Shown: positions 7,611 through 16,253, numbered from the stretch's first letter. The stretch: 38,298 nucleotides of DNA from Anaerolineales bacterium (GCA_021462845.1 JAJTXU010000016.1:1-38298), one strand, 5' to 3'. The notes: generated by a model from the sequence alone, not told the origin. Program-made: numbers and translations.

Positions 7611-8846
7611 TCACCCCAGATCGCCCAGGGCGTTTCCCGCGATCCAGCCTGTCGTCCACGAGGCTTGAAAGTTAAACCCGCCGGTGACGCCGTCGATATC
7701 CAGGATTTCGCCTGCAAAGAACAAACCCTTTATGACGCGGCTTTCCATTGTTTTGAAATCCACTTCTTTCAACGTTACTCCGCCGCAGGTGACGAACTCT
7801 TCTTTGAAGATGCCCTTGCCATGAATTGTAAATTTGCCCGTAGTTAATTCTTTGGCGAGTTTTCGCAATTCATCTTTGGATACATCCGCCCAGTTTTTAT
7901 CGCCGATGAATTCAACTAGTTGTTTCCACAGCCGCAGGGGAATTTGCGAGAACGCGGCGTGTGAGGAAAGTTTTTTGCGGGCATTATCTTTCCACGCTTT
8001 GTTTCGTTGCAACACATCGAGAGCCTTCTCGAATGAATATTCATCCAACCAGTTAATGGTCATTTCGAAACGGTAATTCTTTTCATACAATTCGCGCGCG
8101 CCCCATGCTGAAAGCCGTAAGACGGCTGGCCCGCTCAACCCCCAGTGCGTGATCAGCAAGGCGCCGCGGGCGGTAAGCGAATCCATTTTCAATGAGACTG
8201 ACGCCACGGATACGCCTTCCAAGCCTTTGATGCGCTCATCCCGGACGTTGAAGGTGAATAGGGAAGGCACGGGATCGATGACGGTGTGTCCAAGCGACTT
8301 CGCTATATCGAGAGTCGCGCGGTCACTGCCGGTGGCGAGCAATAGTTTGCCGGCATGCAGGCGCGTGAAAACATCTCGAAGCGTTTGTACAGTAAGTTGA
8401 AAACTCCCATCCCGATTTCGATCCACTTTACCGAGGCGGGCGTGTTCCCAGACCTCTACGCCGGCGGATGTTGCCGCGCTACGCAGGCAATCTGCGATTG
8501 TGTTCGAATCGTCGGTGACGGGGAAGATGCGCCCATCGGCTTCGGTCTTCAACTTCACCCCGCGCGACTCGAACCACGCCACAGCGTCTTGCGGCTGGAA
8601 GCGTGTGAATGCCCCGCGCAGTTCATTGGCTCCGCGTGGATAGAACGTAACCAATCGCGCCGGGTCAAAACAGGCATGGGTCACGTTACACCGACCGCCG
8701 CCGGAGACGATCACCTTGCTCAAGGTCTGCTTTGCCTTTTCGAGAATCAAAACTTTGAGGTTCGGGTTCAATTCGGCGCATCGTATCGCGGCGAAGAACC
8801 CCGCGGGTCCGCCGCCGGTAACGATGATATCCCAGTCGGTTTTCAT
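7611..8846 (-). CDS. NAD(P)/FAD-dependent oxidoreductase, BaiN/HI0933 family
   Basis: 411 residues, standard length for this flavoprotein family. The N-terminal Rossmann motif is GGGPAGFFAAI (residues 11-21). The family signature SKVIVSGGGRCNVTH follows, with FYPRGANELRGAF, then LLITHWGLSGPAVLRLS in the middle domain. The C-terminal FAD-binding block contains FVTCGGVTLKEVD and GLFFAGEILDIDGVTGGFNFQ. The family contains enzymes proposed to reduce double bonds, but most members have no proven substrate. The ATG overlaps the TGA of recQ (ATGA), so it is probably translated from the recQ transcript. Confidence 0.92.
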   Translation of the reverse strand: MKTDWDIIVTGGGPAGFFAAIRCAELNPNLKVLILEKAKQTLSKVIVSGGGRCNVTHACFDPARLVTFYPRGANELRGAFTRFQPQDAVAWFESRGVKLKTEADGRIFPVTDDSNTIADCLRSAATSAGVEVWEHARLGKVDRNRDGSFQLTVQTLRDVFTRLHAGKLLLATGSDRATLDIAKSLGHTVIDPVPSLFTFNVRDERIKGLEGVSVASVSLKMDSLTARGALLITHWGLSGPAVLRLSAWGARELYEKNYRFEMTINWLDEYSFEKALDVLQRNKAWKDNARKKLSSHAAFSQIPLRLWKQLVEFIGDKNWADVSKDELRKLAKELTTGKFTIHGKGIFKEEFVTCGGVTLKEVDFKTMESRVIKGLFFAGEILDIDGVTGGFNFQASWTTGWIAGNALGDLG

Positions 8847-11020
8847 GGCGTTGTATTGCCTTGCTTGTAGATCAAATACAACAACCTCAAGATCTTCAAC
8901 TCGTCATAATTCAGAGCGCCGTTTAGTGCATCGAACACAGGCTTGAGGTACATCGTCCCCGACTCGTCAAAGACCGCGAAGGTGATTTGTTGCTGTTCAG
9001 GCGTAGCGGATGTTGCCGTTTGTAAATTGTCCCCGTTGCGGAGTTTATTGCCCGCCATCGCATATTTCGTCAGGTGATCGAGGATCGTTCCCTTCGTCAC
9101 GCCTTGTCGTTCCAGCAAGTCTTGGATCGTCGCGCCATCGTTGAATGATTCGCCAACAATGCGCGTCCGTTCGCCAAGTTCGCTCTTGCCCTCCACTGCT
9201 TTTTTCCTTGTGAGTTGTTCTGTCAATTCATGTTTTTTAGAAAACGACTTGATCACATCCAAAAACGCATCGCCATACTGACTCAACTTCACCTGCCCCA
9301 CACCTGCGATCTTCAACAAGCTCTCGCGCGACTGCGGATAATACGCCGCCATCTCCGTCAGCGTTCGATCGGAGAAGATCACGTACGGCGGGACGCCATC
9401 TGCATCTGCCATCTCTTTTCTCTTTTGACGGAGCAACGCGAACAACGCATGATTGTATTCGACGCCCGCTTTCTGCTTTCCATCTTTCTTCGCCCTCTCC
9501 GCTTCTTGCACGACGCCGAAGACTGGTTCTCTTTTCTTCAGCGACTCCAACGCCCGCGCCGTGAGACTCAACGTGTGATACTCGCCCTCCTGTTTGAGGT
9601 AGCCCATGCTCAACAGTTGACGCGCGATGTGCATCCATTGTTTCTTCGTCAATTCCGCGCCGATGCCGTACGTGGAGAGTTTGTCGTGCCCCCAGCGGAT
9701 CACCTTCTCGTTCTTCGAGCCGTGCAAAATATCCACGATATGACCCGCGCCGAATTTCTCGTCCGCGCGTTTGACGCAGGAGAGGAATTTCTGCGCGTAC
9801 ACGGTGATGTCGGCAAGCGGAGTCGGGGCGGAGGTGCAGTTGTCGCAGTTGGAGCAGTTGTCGGCTTCGTACGATTCGCCGAAGTAGTTGAGGAGCGGCT
9901 TGCGTCGGCATGTCCGTTCGTCCTCCGCAAAACTCACAATCGCATTCAAGTGTTGAATCGCGACGCGCTTTTCATCGCCTTCTTTTTGGTCAATGAAATA
10001 GTTGATCTTGGCGACGTCCGAATAACTGTACAACAATGTGCAAAACGCGGGCAAGCCGTCGCGCCCCGCGCGCCCGATCTCTTGATAATAACTTTCGACG
10101 CTCTTGGGCAGGTCGAAGTGGATGACGAAGCGCACGTTGGGTTTGTTGATGCCCATGCCGAACGCGATAGTGGCGACGATAATTTGCACATCATCACGGA
10201 TGAATAATTCTTGATTCGTTTTCCGTTCGGCATCCTCCAGCCCCGCATGATACGGGCGCGCGGAATATTTTTTAGAAGCGAGATACGCCGCGAGTTCGTC
10301 TACCTGCCTGCGCGAAAAACAATAGATGATGCCCGATTGATCTTTGTAGCGGTCGAGCAGTTCGATCACCTGACCGACAGGCTCGCGCTTGCGGACGACT
10401 TCGATGTAAAGATTCTCGCGGTTGAAACTGGCCACGAATTCATTCGTGGTCGAAAACTTGAGCGTGTTGCGAATGTCTTGCCGAACTCTTGAAGTCGCCG
10501 TTGCCGTTAATGCCAAGCACACCGCCTTCGGAAATCTTTTTCTCACCTCAACGAGTTGACGATATTCAGGGCGGAAGTCGTGACCCCATTCCGAGATGCA
10601 GTGCGCTTCGTCAATGGTGAGGCAATCCACTTGAACCGAGTCGAGAAGCGAGAGGATTCGTTGCGTGAGAAGCGTCTCAGGCGCGACGTAAAGCAACTTC
10701 ACTTCGCCATTGCGCACATGATCCATGCTCTCTTGATATGCCTGCGGCGAAAGCGTGCTGTTGATGAACAACGACGGCACGCCGACCGCGCGCAATTGCT
10801 CCACCTGATCTTTCATCAACGAGATCAGCGGCGAAACGACAACCGTAAGTCCGTCAAAGATCAACGATGGGATTTGATAACAAAGCGATTTTCCACCGCC
10901 CGTCGGCATGACGGCAAGCGTATCTTTGCGCGCCAGCACATTTTGAATCACTTCTTGTTGAAGCGGACGGAAGATATCGTAGCCGAAGGTTTGTTTGAGG
11001 ATGTCCGCTGGGGAGGTCAT
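8843..11020 (-). CDS. recQ: ATP-dependent DNA helicase RecQ
   Basis: 725 residues from the ATG at 11020; a frame extension upstream would need a TTG. 3'-5' superfamily 2 helicase for recombination and fork repair. Visible in order: Q-motif region FGYDIFRPLQQEV, Walker A MPTGGGKS (to residue 45), DEAH (137-140) in TIDEAHCISEWGHDFRPEY, helicase C motif VATIAFGMGINKPNVRFVIH and QEIGRAGRDG. The RQC zinc site follows (CRRK...NCSNCDNC), then a winged-helix region and an HRDC domain (LFALLRQKRKEMADADGVPPY...KIAGVGQVKLSQYG). A further C-terminal helix-turn-helix tail (about the last 110 residues, GATIQDLLERQGVTKGTI) matches the longer RecQ subtype. The Shine-Dalgarno before 11020 is weak. Confidence 0.95.
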   Translation of the reverse strand: MTSPADILKQTFGYDIFRPLQQEVIQNVLARKDTLAVMPTGGGKSLCYQIPSLIFDGLTVVVSPLISLMKDQVEQLRAVGVPSLFINSTLSPQAYQESMDHVRNGEVKLLYVAPETLLTQRILSLLDSVQVDCLTIDEAHCISEWGHDFRPEYRQLVEVRKRFPKAVCLALTATATSRVRQDIRNTLKFSTTNEFVASFNRENLYIEVVRKREPVGQVIELLDRYKDQSGIIYCFSRRQVDELAAYLASKKYSARPYHAGLEDAERKTNQELFIRDDVQIIVATIAFGMGINKPNVRFVIHFDLPKSVESYYQEIGRAGRDGLPAFCTLLYSYSDVAKINYFIDQKEGDEKRVAIQHLNAIVSFAEDERTCRRKPLLNYFGESYEADNCSNCDNCTSAPTPLADITVYAQKFLSCVKRADEKFGAGHIVDILHGSKNEKVIRWGHDKLSTYGIGAELTKKQWMHIARQLLSMGYLKQEGEYHTLSLTARALESLKKREPVFGVVQEAERAKKDGKQKAGVEYNHALFALLRQKRKEMADADGVPPYVIFSDRTLTEMAAYYPQSRESLLKIAGVGQVKLSQYGDAFLDVIKSFSKKHELTEQLTRKKAVEGKSELGERTRIVGESFNDGATIQDLLERQGVTKGTILDHLTKYAMAGNKLRNGDNLQTATSATPEQQQITFAVFDESGTMYLKPVFDALNGALNYDELKILRLLYLIYKQGNTTP

Positions 11021-11111
11021 GAGCGAAGTATACCCGTGATGGGTGTTCTCTAAAACAAAAACAGTCAAGGTTTTCTGGCGCGTCCAAGTTAACTCCTCGC
11101 CTTACGCGAAA

Positions 11112-11165
11112 CGTCCCGAAGGTTCTCGTAAGATAAGTCTGCTCATCGTCCAAACCTTCGGGACG
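11112..11165. repeat. inverted repeat, CGTCCCGAAGGTT arms
   Basis: Perfect 13-bp arms at 11112-11124 and 11153-11165 separated by 28 bases, in the space between recQ and the divergent lipoprotein gene. No T-tract follows. It could be a repeat unit or a regulatory hairpin in the recQ leader. Confidence 0.5.
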
Positions 11166-11211
11166 GTGCGTAACATCAGTTAACGATTTTGAAGGGCGGC
11201 GCATGCGCTTT

Positions 11212-11241
11212 TTTACATCCAGTTAATAAACGGATTACACT
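11212..11241 (+). promoter_or_regulatory. predicted sigma-70 promoter for the deacetylase-like lipoprotein
   Basis: TTTACA (11212-11217) and TACACT (11236-11241) are separated by 18 bases. This would give a start near 11248 and a leader of about 84 bases before the ATG at 11332. Confidence 0.4.
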
Positions 11242-11331
11242 GGTCACGGAAAATAGAGGGAAAGCATGACTTGGGATACTCACTCCCGTCGCTCGCCATC
11301 CGTACAATCAGTTCAAAAGGAGAAAAATCTC

Positions 11332-12408
11332 ATGAATACCCTCAAACGAACCTCCCTTGTCTTTGCCGTTCTCGCGTTTGCACTCGTGGCCTGCGGGTTA
11401 CCTGCCGCGCCAACGACTCAGCCCTCGGTAACAGTGGTCGAACCTGTCGAGACTCAGCCCGCCGAAGCCGCGACCAGCCAGCCCGTCGAAAACGAAGCGG
11501 GCGAAGCCGTCCTGCTCTTCGATATCGGGATGCACATCGAGCCGATGGGCGAAACCGCGCAAGGATTTCAAAGCGGCAAGAACGATTATCACAACCCGCA
11601 ATTCTTCGAGAGACAGGTGGAGGATATTCGCTTTCTGACTCAAATGATCGAAGCGCACGGCGGACGGATGACGATTCAGGCGCAAAGCCCGTTTACGACG
11701 GTGGCGCTTGAATCGGGCAATACCATCCTCGCCGACCTCGCCGCGCGCGGACATGAACTTGCCCTGCACTTTCACGAAGACGCGCATCTTGGAAAAAACC
11801 CCGAACCGCTTTCCGTTCAGCAATGGTGCGACGTGATGAAGGAAGAACTCGGTTACATCATGCAGGCAGGCGGCGTGAGCGATGTCCGTTATTGGAGCGG
11901 CGGCAATTTATATGTCAACTTGTACGAAGCCGCCGAATGCGCGGGCTTGGATGTGAACAGCGATTGGAAGAGTCCCGCTACGCAGTCCACCGATATGTCG
12001 CTGATCGGCGTGAACCCCTGGCGTCCCGCGGGCGGAACGGACGGAAGCGATTTCACGCTCTTTACGCAACACGATCCCAACGGCGCAATCGTCTTCCTGC
12101 CCGAAGGTCAATACGATAAAGAAAATTTCGCGTCCATGCGCCGAAGCGACGACGCGGGCGGGGATGAAGCCTATTTTGAATATCTCAAAGAGAGTCTCTA
12201 TGCCTCGCTCTCAGCCGCGCAGTCGGGCAAGGTCAACGTCTTTCATTTCACCGTTCACCCTGGCGAATTTCGCGGTGACCCGCAAGACCCCTTTGGCGTG
12301 ATCCAACGCTTCCTCACCGAAGTCGTTGATCCCCTCGTCGCCAGCGGACAACTCCAATGGGCGACCTATTCCGAGATGGCAGATGCGTATGCCGCGACAG
12401 AGCCGTAA
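11332..12408 (+). CDS. lipoprotein with polysaccharide-deacetylase-like domain
   Basis: 358 residues from the ATG at 11332, chosen because AAAAGGAG precedes it and the signal then reads MNTLKRTSLVFAVLAFALVAC (lipidated Cys21). A Thr/Pro/Glu/Ala linker runs to about residue 60. The remainder resembles NodB-type carbohydrate esterases: a first strand with an acidic residue and His (LLFDIGMHIEP), a paired region GHELALHFHEDAH, and later NVFHFTVHPGEFRGDP. These would place possible metal ligands on the barrel, but the exact catalytic triad is not certain. It is probably anchored outside the cytoplasmic membrane. The next gene, an esterase-like lipoprotein in the same direction, may be functionally related. 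Confidence 0.72.
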   Translation: MNTLKRTSLVFAVLAFALVACGLPAAPTTQPSVTVVEPVETQPAEAATSQPVENEAGEAVLLFDIGMHIEPMGETAQGFQSGKNDYHNPQFFERQVEDIRFLTQMIEAHGGRMTIQAQSPFTTVALESGNTILADLAARGHELALHFHEDAHLGKNPEPLSVQQWCDVMKEELGYIMQAGGVSDVRYWSGGNLYVNLYEAAECAGLDVNSDWKSPATQSTDMSLIGVNPWRPAGGTDGSDFTLFTQHDPNGAIVFLPEGQYDKENFASMRRSDDAGGDEAYFEYLKESLYASLSAAQSGKVNVFHFTVHPGEFRGDPQDPFGVIQRFLTEVVDPLVASGQLQWATYSEMADAYAATEP

Positions 12409-12409
12409 C

Positions 12410-12553
12410 ACAAAATTCATTTTGCGCCTTGCAATGGCAAAATGAAATTTGCCGTACGAAAAATAATGTGCCGCAAAGTTTATTTTGCGATTTATCAGCG
12501 GCGGGATATTTTTCAGATCAACATGCAGGCAAAGTGAACTTTGCCGTACAGGA
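12410..12553. repeat. cluster of small GGCAAA-N-TGA-A-N-TTTGCC palindromes
   Basis: Four related palindromes fill the gap between the two lipoprotein genes: CAAAATTCATTTTGCGCC (about 12411-12428, opposite orientation), GGCAAAATGAAATTTGCCGTAC (about 12435-12456), CCGCAAAGTTTATTTTGCG (about 12472-12490) and GGCAAAGTGAACTTTGCCGTAC (about 12529-12550). The last has perfect 8-bp arms and runs straight into AGGAG, the ribosome binding site of the next gene. A fifth copy lies within narG at about 20658-20683. Confidence 0.65.
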
Positions 12554-12560
12554 GTGTTCG

Positions 12561-13505
12561 ATGAAACGATTAACTTTTTTTCTCACGATATTGATAGTTG
12601 CTTCGCTGGCTTGTAATGCGAGTCAGCCCACAGTGGAGATTCAGCCGACGGAAACGGCGACCAGCTCTCCCGTCGAGAATAAAACGGCTCTTCCATCCAA
12701 TGAATTTGATTCATCCAAACTTGGAACGGTCGAGAACGACGTCAAGTATTGCACGATGGACGGCGTCGAGTTAAAAATGGATGTGTATTATCCCTCCGAA
12801 AACAGCGGACGATTTGCCGTGACGATGTATGTGCATGGCGGCGGTTGGAGTTCGGGCGATAAATCCAAAGGAGCAGGTGGGTTGGAAATTCCTGAATTGC
12901 AAAAGGCTGGTTTTTTGGTCGTGTCGGTTAATTATCGTCTCGCGCCGGAGTATCAATTCCCCGCAATGATCGAGGATGTGAAATGCGCCGTGCGTTATTT
13001 GCGCGCTCATGCGAACGAATACAACCTCGATCCGAATCGGATTGGCGTGTTTGGCGGAAGCGCGGGCGGACATCTGGTTTCGATGCTCGGCACAACGGAC
13101 GAAAGCGCGGGCTTCGATGTGGGCGAGTACCTCGATCGATCGAGCCGCGTGCAGGCGGTGGTGGATATGTTCGGGCCTGCCGATTTGACCGTTGATTTTG
13201 AAGGCGGCGGTGAGACTGTCCGCCGCGCGTTTGGCGATTTTGATTTCGCCCTTGCCAGCCCCGTGACGTATGTAACTGCCGACGATCCGCCGTTTTTGAT
13301 TTTGCATGGGGAGGAAGACTCGCTTGTGCCTATCGAACAATCGGAAGAGTTGCTCGCCAAGTTGCAAGCGGCGGGCGTGCCTGCCGAACTTGTGCCTGTT
13401 GCCAACGCGGGGCACGGCTTCAAGCCAGTTGGCGGAGAGATCAGCCCTTCGCGCGAGGAGATTTCTCAGATGATTGTGAGTTTTTTTGAAGAACGGTTGA
13501 GGTGA
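12561..13505 (+). CDS. esterase/lipase-type alpha/beta hydrolase lipoprotein
   Basis: 314 residues from the ATG at 12561 (AGGAG 7 bases upstream). The lipoprotein signal is MKRLTFFLTILIVASLAC (Cys18), then a short Thr/Pro linker. The hydrolase core matches the hormone-sensitive-lipase/BD-FAE group: the oxyanion motif YVHGGGW (92-96), the nucleophile elbow GGSAGG with Ser167, and candidate Asp253 (HGEEDSLVP) and His285 (NAGHGF). It probably hydrolyses a small ester outside the membrane; acyl substrate unknown. It follows the deacetylase-like lipoprotein in the same direction after 152 bp of palindromes, and its Shine-Dalgarno sits at the end of one of them. Both could remove acyl groups from the same polymer, which is inference. 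Confidence 0.87.
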   Translation: MKRLTFFLTILIVASLACNASQPTVEIQPTETATSSPVENKTALPSNEFDSSKLGTVENDVKYCTMDGVELKMDVYYPSENSGRFAVTMYVHGGGWSSGDKSKGAGGLEIPELQKAGFLVVSVNYRLAPEYQFPAMIEDVKCAVRYLRAHANEYNLDPNRIGVFGGSAGGHLVSMLGTTDESAGFDVGEYLDRSSRVQAVVDMFGPADLTVDFEGGGETVRRAFGDFDFALASPVTYVTADDPPFLILHGEEDSLVPIEQSEELLAKLQAAGVPAELVPVANAGHGFKPVGGEISPSREEISQMIVSFFEERLR

Positions 13506-13643
13506 GGCGTTTTAGTGATGACCTTATACTTGATCTCTTGCAAAAGTCATTTTTGCCACACCGTTCGTGTCGCGAGTGGCGCCCTGCGCCACGAGACGGC
13601 AGAGGTCACAGAGAAAAAGAGAATTTTTCAAAGGTCTCTGTGG

Positions 13644-13672
13644 ACTCTCCCGAAGGGCATCGGGACGATGTG
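13644..13672. repeat. CCCGAAGG-CATCGGGA repeat module, copy 1
   Basis: The sequence CTCCCGAAGGGCATCGGGAC runs on to GATGTG. The second copy at 36333-36360 differs in two bases of the common stretch. Each copy folds as CCCGA/TCGGG. Confidence 0.55.
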
Positions 13673-13710
13673 TGGCTGAGCAAGAGACACTTATGCAAGA
13701 GGTCTACTTT

Positions 13711-13820
13711 CAAAACGGGGACGCTGACCGCGAAGCGCGCTGAAAACGCAGATTGTCTTTCTTTTGAATCGGCGAAATCATCGTGTGTCTGCATCTACAA
13801 AGCAATATGTAAGGTAATCA
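13711..13820. mobile_element. MITE-like element, copy 2 (inverted)
   Basis: Read on the minus strand it begins AGTGATTACCTTACATATTG and continues with GATGCAGA, GATTTCGCCGATTC, AAGAAAGACAATCTGCG, TTTTCAGCG and GTCAGCGTCCCCGTTTTGAAA. These match the order and spacing of blocks in copy 1 (7288-7408). There is no coding capacity. Confidence 0.6.
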
Positions 13821-13952
13821 CTAGCCACCTGACAGTTTGGTTTTTGGAGGCAGAAAAACGCAGAGGGTCGCAGATTTTTCAAAACAACAAGCGAAAAACA
13901 AGGTTCTTATCAGCGTCCTATTTTAAAACTGTCAGGTAGGTAGGGTAATCAA
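13813..13952. mobile_element. MITE-like element, copy 3
   Basis: Inverted repeats ACCTGACAGTTT (13827-13838) and AAACTGTCAGGT (13926-13937) lie inside outer GGTAATC sequences. The interior holds TTTTTGGAGGCAGAAAAACG and ATCAGCGTCCTATTTTAAAA, the same end blocks as copy 1 but with a different middle. It abuts copy 2 tail to tail, so the pair forms a composite of about 240 bp. Confidence 0.55.
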
Positions 13953-14016
13953 AGCGTTTTATATTTTTTCGCCGCTTCCAAGTTAAAACGGAGGATAGCC
14001 TCATTAAGCAGAATGT

Positions 14017-14022
14017 TATAAT
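14017..14022 (+). promoter_or_regulatory. -10 element of the two-component operon
   Basis: TATAAT with 11 bases to the ATG at 14034, implying a leader of only about 3-5 bases. No good -35 is visible at 13994-13999, so an activator or alternative recognition is possible. No ribosome binding site can fit in such a leader. Confidence 0.4.
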
Positions 14023-14033
14023 CGAGTCGTCCT

Positions 14034-15587
14034 ATGCTAAAACGTCCGCATGTTCAATTGGTTATCCTGTTAGTTGCGCTTGTTCTGCTCGTGCTCGCCT
14101 CTGTCGGTATCGCAGCCTGGGAAGCGATGACTGCCGCCTCGCAACAAGGATTGGATGACGCGACGCAAACGGTAAATTATCTTCGCGTCGTTCAAATCAT
14201 CTTATTGCTTTGCGCATTGATGTTGCTGGCAAGAGTCGCATGGGTTGCGCGCCGTTCGTTGTGGAAGCCGCTTCAAGCATTAGGCGCGGCGGCAAAAAGA
14301 ATCGGGGAGAATCAACTGGACGAGCCGATTCAGGTCGAAGGTCCGGAAGAGATGCGGACGTTGTCGCAAACGTTTGATGAAATGCGAATCCGTCTTCAAT
14401 CTGCGCAAGCAGAACTCATCCAATTGAATGACACCGTGGAAGAACGAATTGCGCAACGCACGCGCGAACTCGAAACGTTGAATGAGGTCAGCCGTGAAAT
14501 TTCTTCGCGGCTCGATGTGCAACAGGTGCTGAACTCTGTCACCGAAAAAGCGCGCACACTGCTCGGCGGCGAAGTCGCGTCGCTTTGTCTTGTGGATGAA
14601 TCACAGCATTGGTTGAAACTTCAAACATTGAGCGGACCCAAACGCGCGGTGGTCGGCAACACGATGCGCGCCGACAATGGATTTGCCGACGCGGTATTGA
14701 CGGGCGAAAACACGATGCTCTGCGGAGTGGATTCGTGCCGCGGCGGATGCCGCATGTTGTCGGATGAATTTCGCGTCAGTCATTTGGCGGCGCCGCTTCG
14801 CATTGGCAACCGCGTCATCGGCGCGTTGTGTGTCGGAAGCCCCGCGCAGAATCAATTCGTGGCAGAGTCGGCGAACATGTTGACCAAGTTGGCGAACGTC
14901 GCCGCGATCGCGTTGGAGAACGCGCGTTTGTTCGCGCAAGCCGAACGCGCGGCAACCATGGAGGAACGCCGCCGCGTCGCCGCAGAAATGCACGATGGCT
15001 TGGGGCAAACGTTGAGTTATCTCGGGTTGATGACCGATCAGGTTGTTGAATTTCTTTCAGATGGGCAGGAAGGCGCGGCGCTGGATCGCTTAAGCAAAAC
15101 GCGCGAGACCATCGGCAAAGCCACAAGCGATGTGCGCCGCGCCATCAATGCGTTGATGGACGACTCACCCGCAAAAAAGGATCTCTGGACTCGTCTGCAT
15201 GATTCGGCGGACGAGATCGCTTCACAACACGACCTCAAACTGGTCTGGCTTTCGGACGCCGACTCTACGCCTGAGCCTTCTCCGCAAACGGCGGAACAGA
15301 TCTATAACATCACGCGCGAAGCGTTTGTCAACGCGGCGCGTCATGCAAACGCAAAACAGATCAATGTGCATGCGGGGCGCAGCGATGAAAACTATTTCGT
15401 GACCATCGCGGACGATGGCAAGGGATTCGACACATCCCAACCCGCGCCAGACGGACACTTTGGCTTGCAGATCATGCAAGCCCGCGCCGATCACATCGGC
15501 GGACGGATCGAATTCCAGTCCGAGTTGGGGCGGGGCGCGCGCGTCACCTTGATATGGTCCCCTGAGGAGAAAGAGTCAATGAGATGA
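14034..15587 (+). CDS. NarX/LiaS-type sensor histidine kinase (HAMP-GAF-HisKA_3)
   Basis: 517 residues. Two membrane segments (about 8-29 and 51-70) enclose a loop of only about 20 residues, so there is no NarX-like periplasmic nitrate sensor. HAMP follows (about 72-124), then a coiled coil, a GAF domain (about 145-298), HisKA_3 with phospho-acceptor His320 in RRRVAAEMHDGLGQ, and a HATPase_c domain (EAFVNAARHANA, DDGKGFD, GHFGLQIMQARA). The GAF domain holds Cys185, Cys230, Cys235, Cys239 and Cys266, three of them in MLCGVDSCRGGCRM, which may bind a metal or Fe-S cluster or act as a thiol switch. Its end overlaps the response regulator (ATGA). Its closeness to the nar operon suggests control of nitrate respiration; this is inference. 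Confidence 0.92.
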   Translation: MLKRPHVQLVILLVALVLLVLASVGIAAWEAMTAASQQGLDDATQTVNYLRVVQIILLLCALMLLARVAWVARRSLWKPLQALGAAAKRIGENQLDEPIQVEGPEEMRTLSQTFDEMRIRLQSAQAELIQLNDTVEERIAQRTRELETLNEVSREISSRLDVQQVLNSVTEKARTLLGGEVASLCLVDESQHWLKLQTLSGPKRAVVGNTMRADNGFADAVLTGENTMLCGVDSCRGGCRMLSDEFRVSHLAAPLRIGNRVIGALCVGSPAQNQFVAESANMLTKLANVAAIALENARLFAQAERAATMEERRRVAAEMHDGLGQTLSYLGLMTDQVVEFLSDGQEGAALDRLSKTRETIGKATSDVRRAINALMDDSPAKKDLWTRLHDSADEIASQHDLKLVWLSDADSTPEPSPQTAEQIYNITREAFVNAARHANAKQINVHAGRSDENYFVTIADDGKGFDTSQPAPDGHFGLQIMQARADHIGGRIEFQSELGRGARVTLIWSPEEKESMR

Positions 15588-16231
15588 AACAAGTCCGCGT
15601 ATTACTGGCTGACGATCACGCCCTCTTCCGCGAGGGGCTGGCTGGAATCATCAACTCACAACCAGACCTGAAAGTGGTAGGCGAAGCAAATGACGGTCTC
15701 GAAGCCCTTGTCAAGGCGCGGGAACTCAAGCCCGACCTTATCCTCATGGATGTGCAGATGCCCGGCATGGATGGTGTTGAGGCGGCGCGACAAATAAAAC
15801 AAACCCTGCCTGAAACGATCATCGTGATGCTCACGGTTCGCGGCGAGGACGAGATCCTCTTTGAAGCCCTCAAACACGGCGCGCAGGGTTATTTGTTGAA
15901 AGAAATCCGTTCGCAGGATTTACTGGAAATGTTGCGCGGCGCGAAGCGAGGCGAGGCGGCTCTTTCTCCGACGTTGGCTGGGCATGTGTTGGCGGAATTT
16001 CGGCGGATGAGTAAGTATGGCGCGGTGTATGCAAGCGACGATGGTCTAACTGAGCGCGAACTTCAGGTATTGATAAAAGTATCGCAGGGCGCGACCGACA
16101 AGGAAATTGCCGATGCCTTGACGATCAGTCTTAATACGGTCAAGACCCATATTCGAAATATCTTATCGAAGTTACATGTGTCTACGCGGCGCGAGGCGGC
16201 AAGGGTGGCGAAGACCAAAGGGCTGATGTAG
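15584..16231 (+). CDS. NarL/FixJ-family response regulator
   Basis: 215 residues. The receiver domain has the acidic pair in LLADDH, phospho-acceptor Asp56 (LILMDVQMPGMDG), Thr in LTVRGE and Lys in YLLKE. The LuxR-type helix-turn-helix at the C-terminus reads LTERELQVLIKVSQGATDKEIA then NTVKTHIRNILSKLHVSTR. It is translationally coupled to the kinase by a 4-base overlap, making a standard two-component operon. The nar genes begin 1.4 kb downstream in the same direction but behind a gene on the other strand, so they are not co-transcribed. Binding sites could not be identified by eye. Confidence 0.95.
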   Translation: MKQVRVLLADDHALFREGLAGIINSQPDLKVVGEANDGLEALVKARELKPDLILMDVQMPGMDGVEAARQIKQTLPETIIVMLTVRGEDEILFEALKHGAQGYLLKEIRSQDLLEMLRGAKRGEAALSPTLAGHVLAEFRRMSKYGAVYASDDGLTERELQVLIKVSQGATDKEIADALTISLNTVKTHIRNILSKLHVSTRREAARVAKTKGLM

Positions 16232-16253
16232 GCTTACACGGTACGGGGTTTGT

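Larger units (their letters stand above)
13506..14033. other. 528-bp repeat-rich intergenic region
   Basis: No gene seen. In order it holds a hairpin (GTGGCGC 13576-13582 with GCGCCAC 13586-13592), a GTCACAGAG...GTCTCTGTGG pair (about 13603-13643), the CCCGAAGGGCATCGGGA module (13648-13666), two MITE-like copies (13711-13950), and the promoter of the kinase at its end. The apparent open frame through it is made of repeat sequence. Confidence 0.6.

Noticed and set aside
9215-10207. A 330-codon open frame on the plus strand opposite recQ
   Set aside because: It lies wholly within a clearly conserved helicase gene on the other strand, its translation is rich in Arg/His/Val without any domain, and it has no ribosome binding site.
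13502-13939. A 145-codon open frame after the esterase gene
   Set aside because: It is built from repeat copies, has no ribosome binding site and no protein-like pattern.
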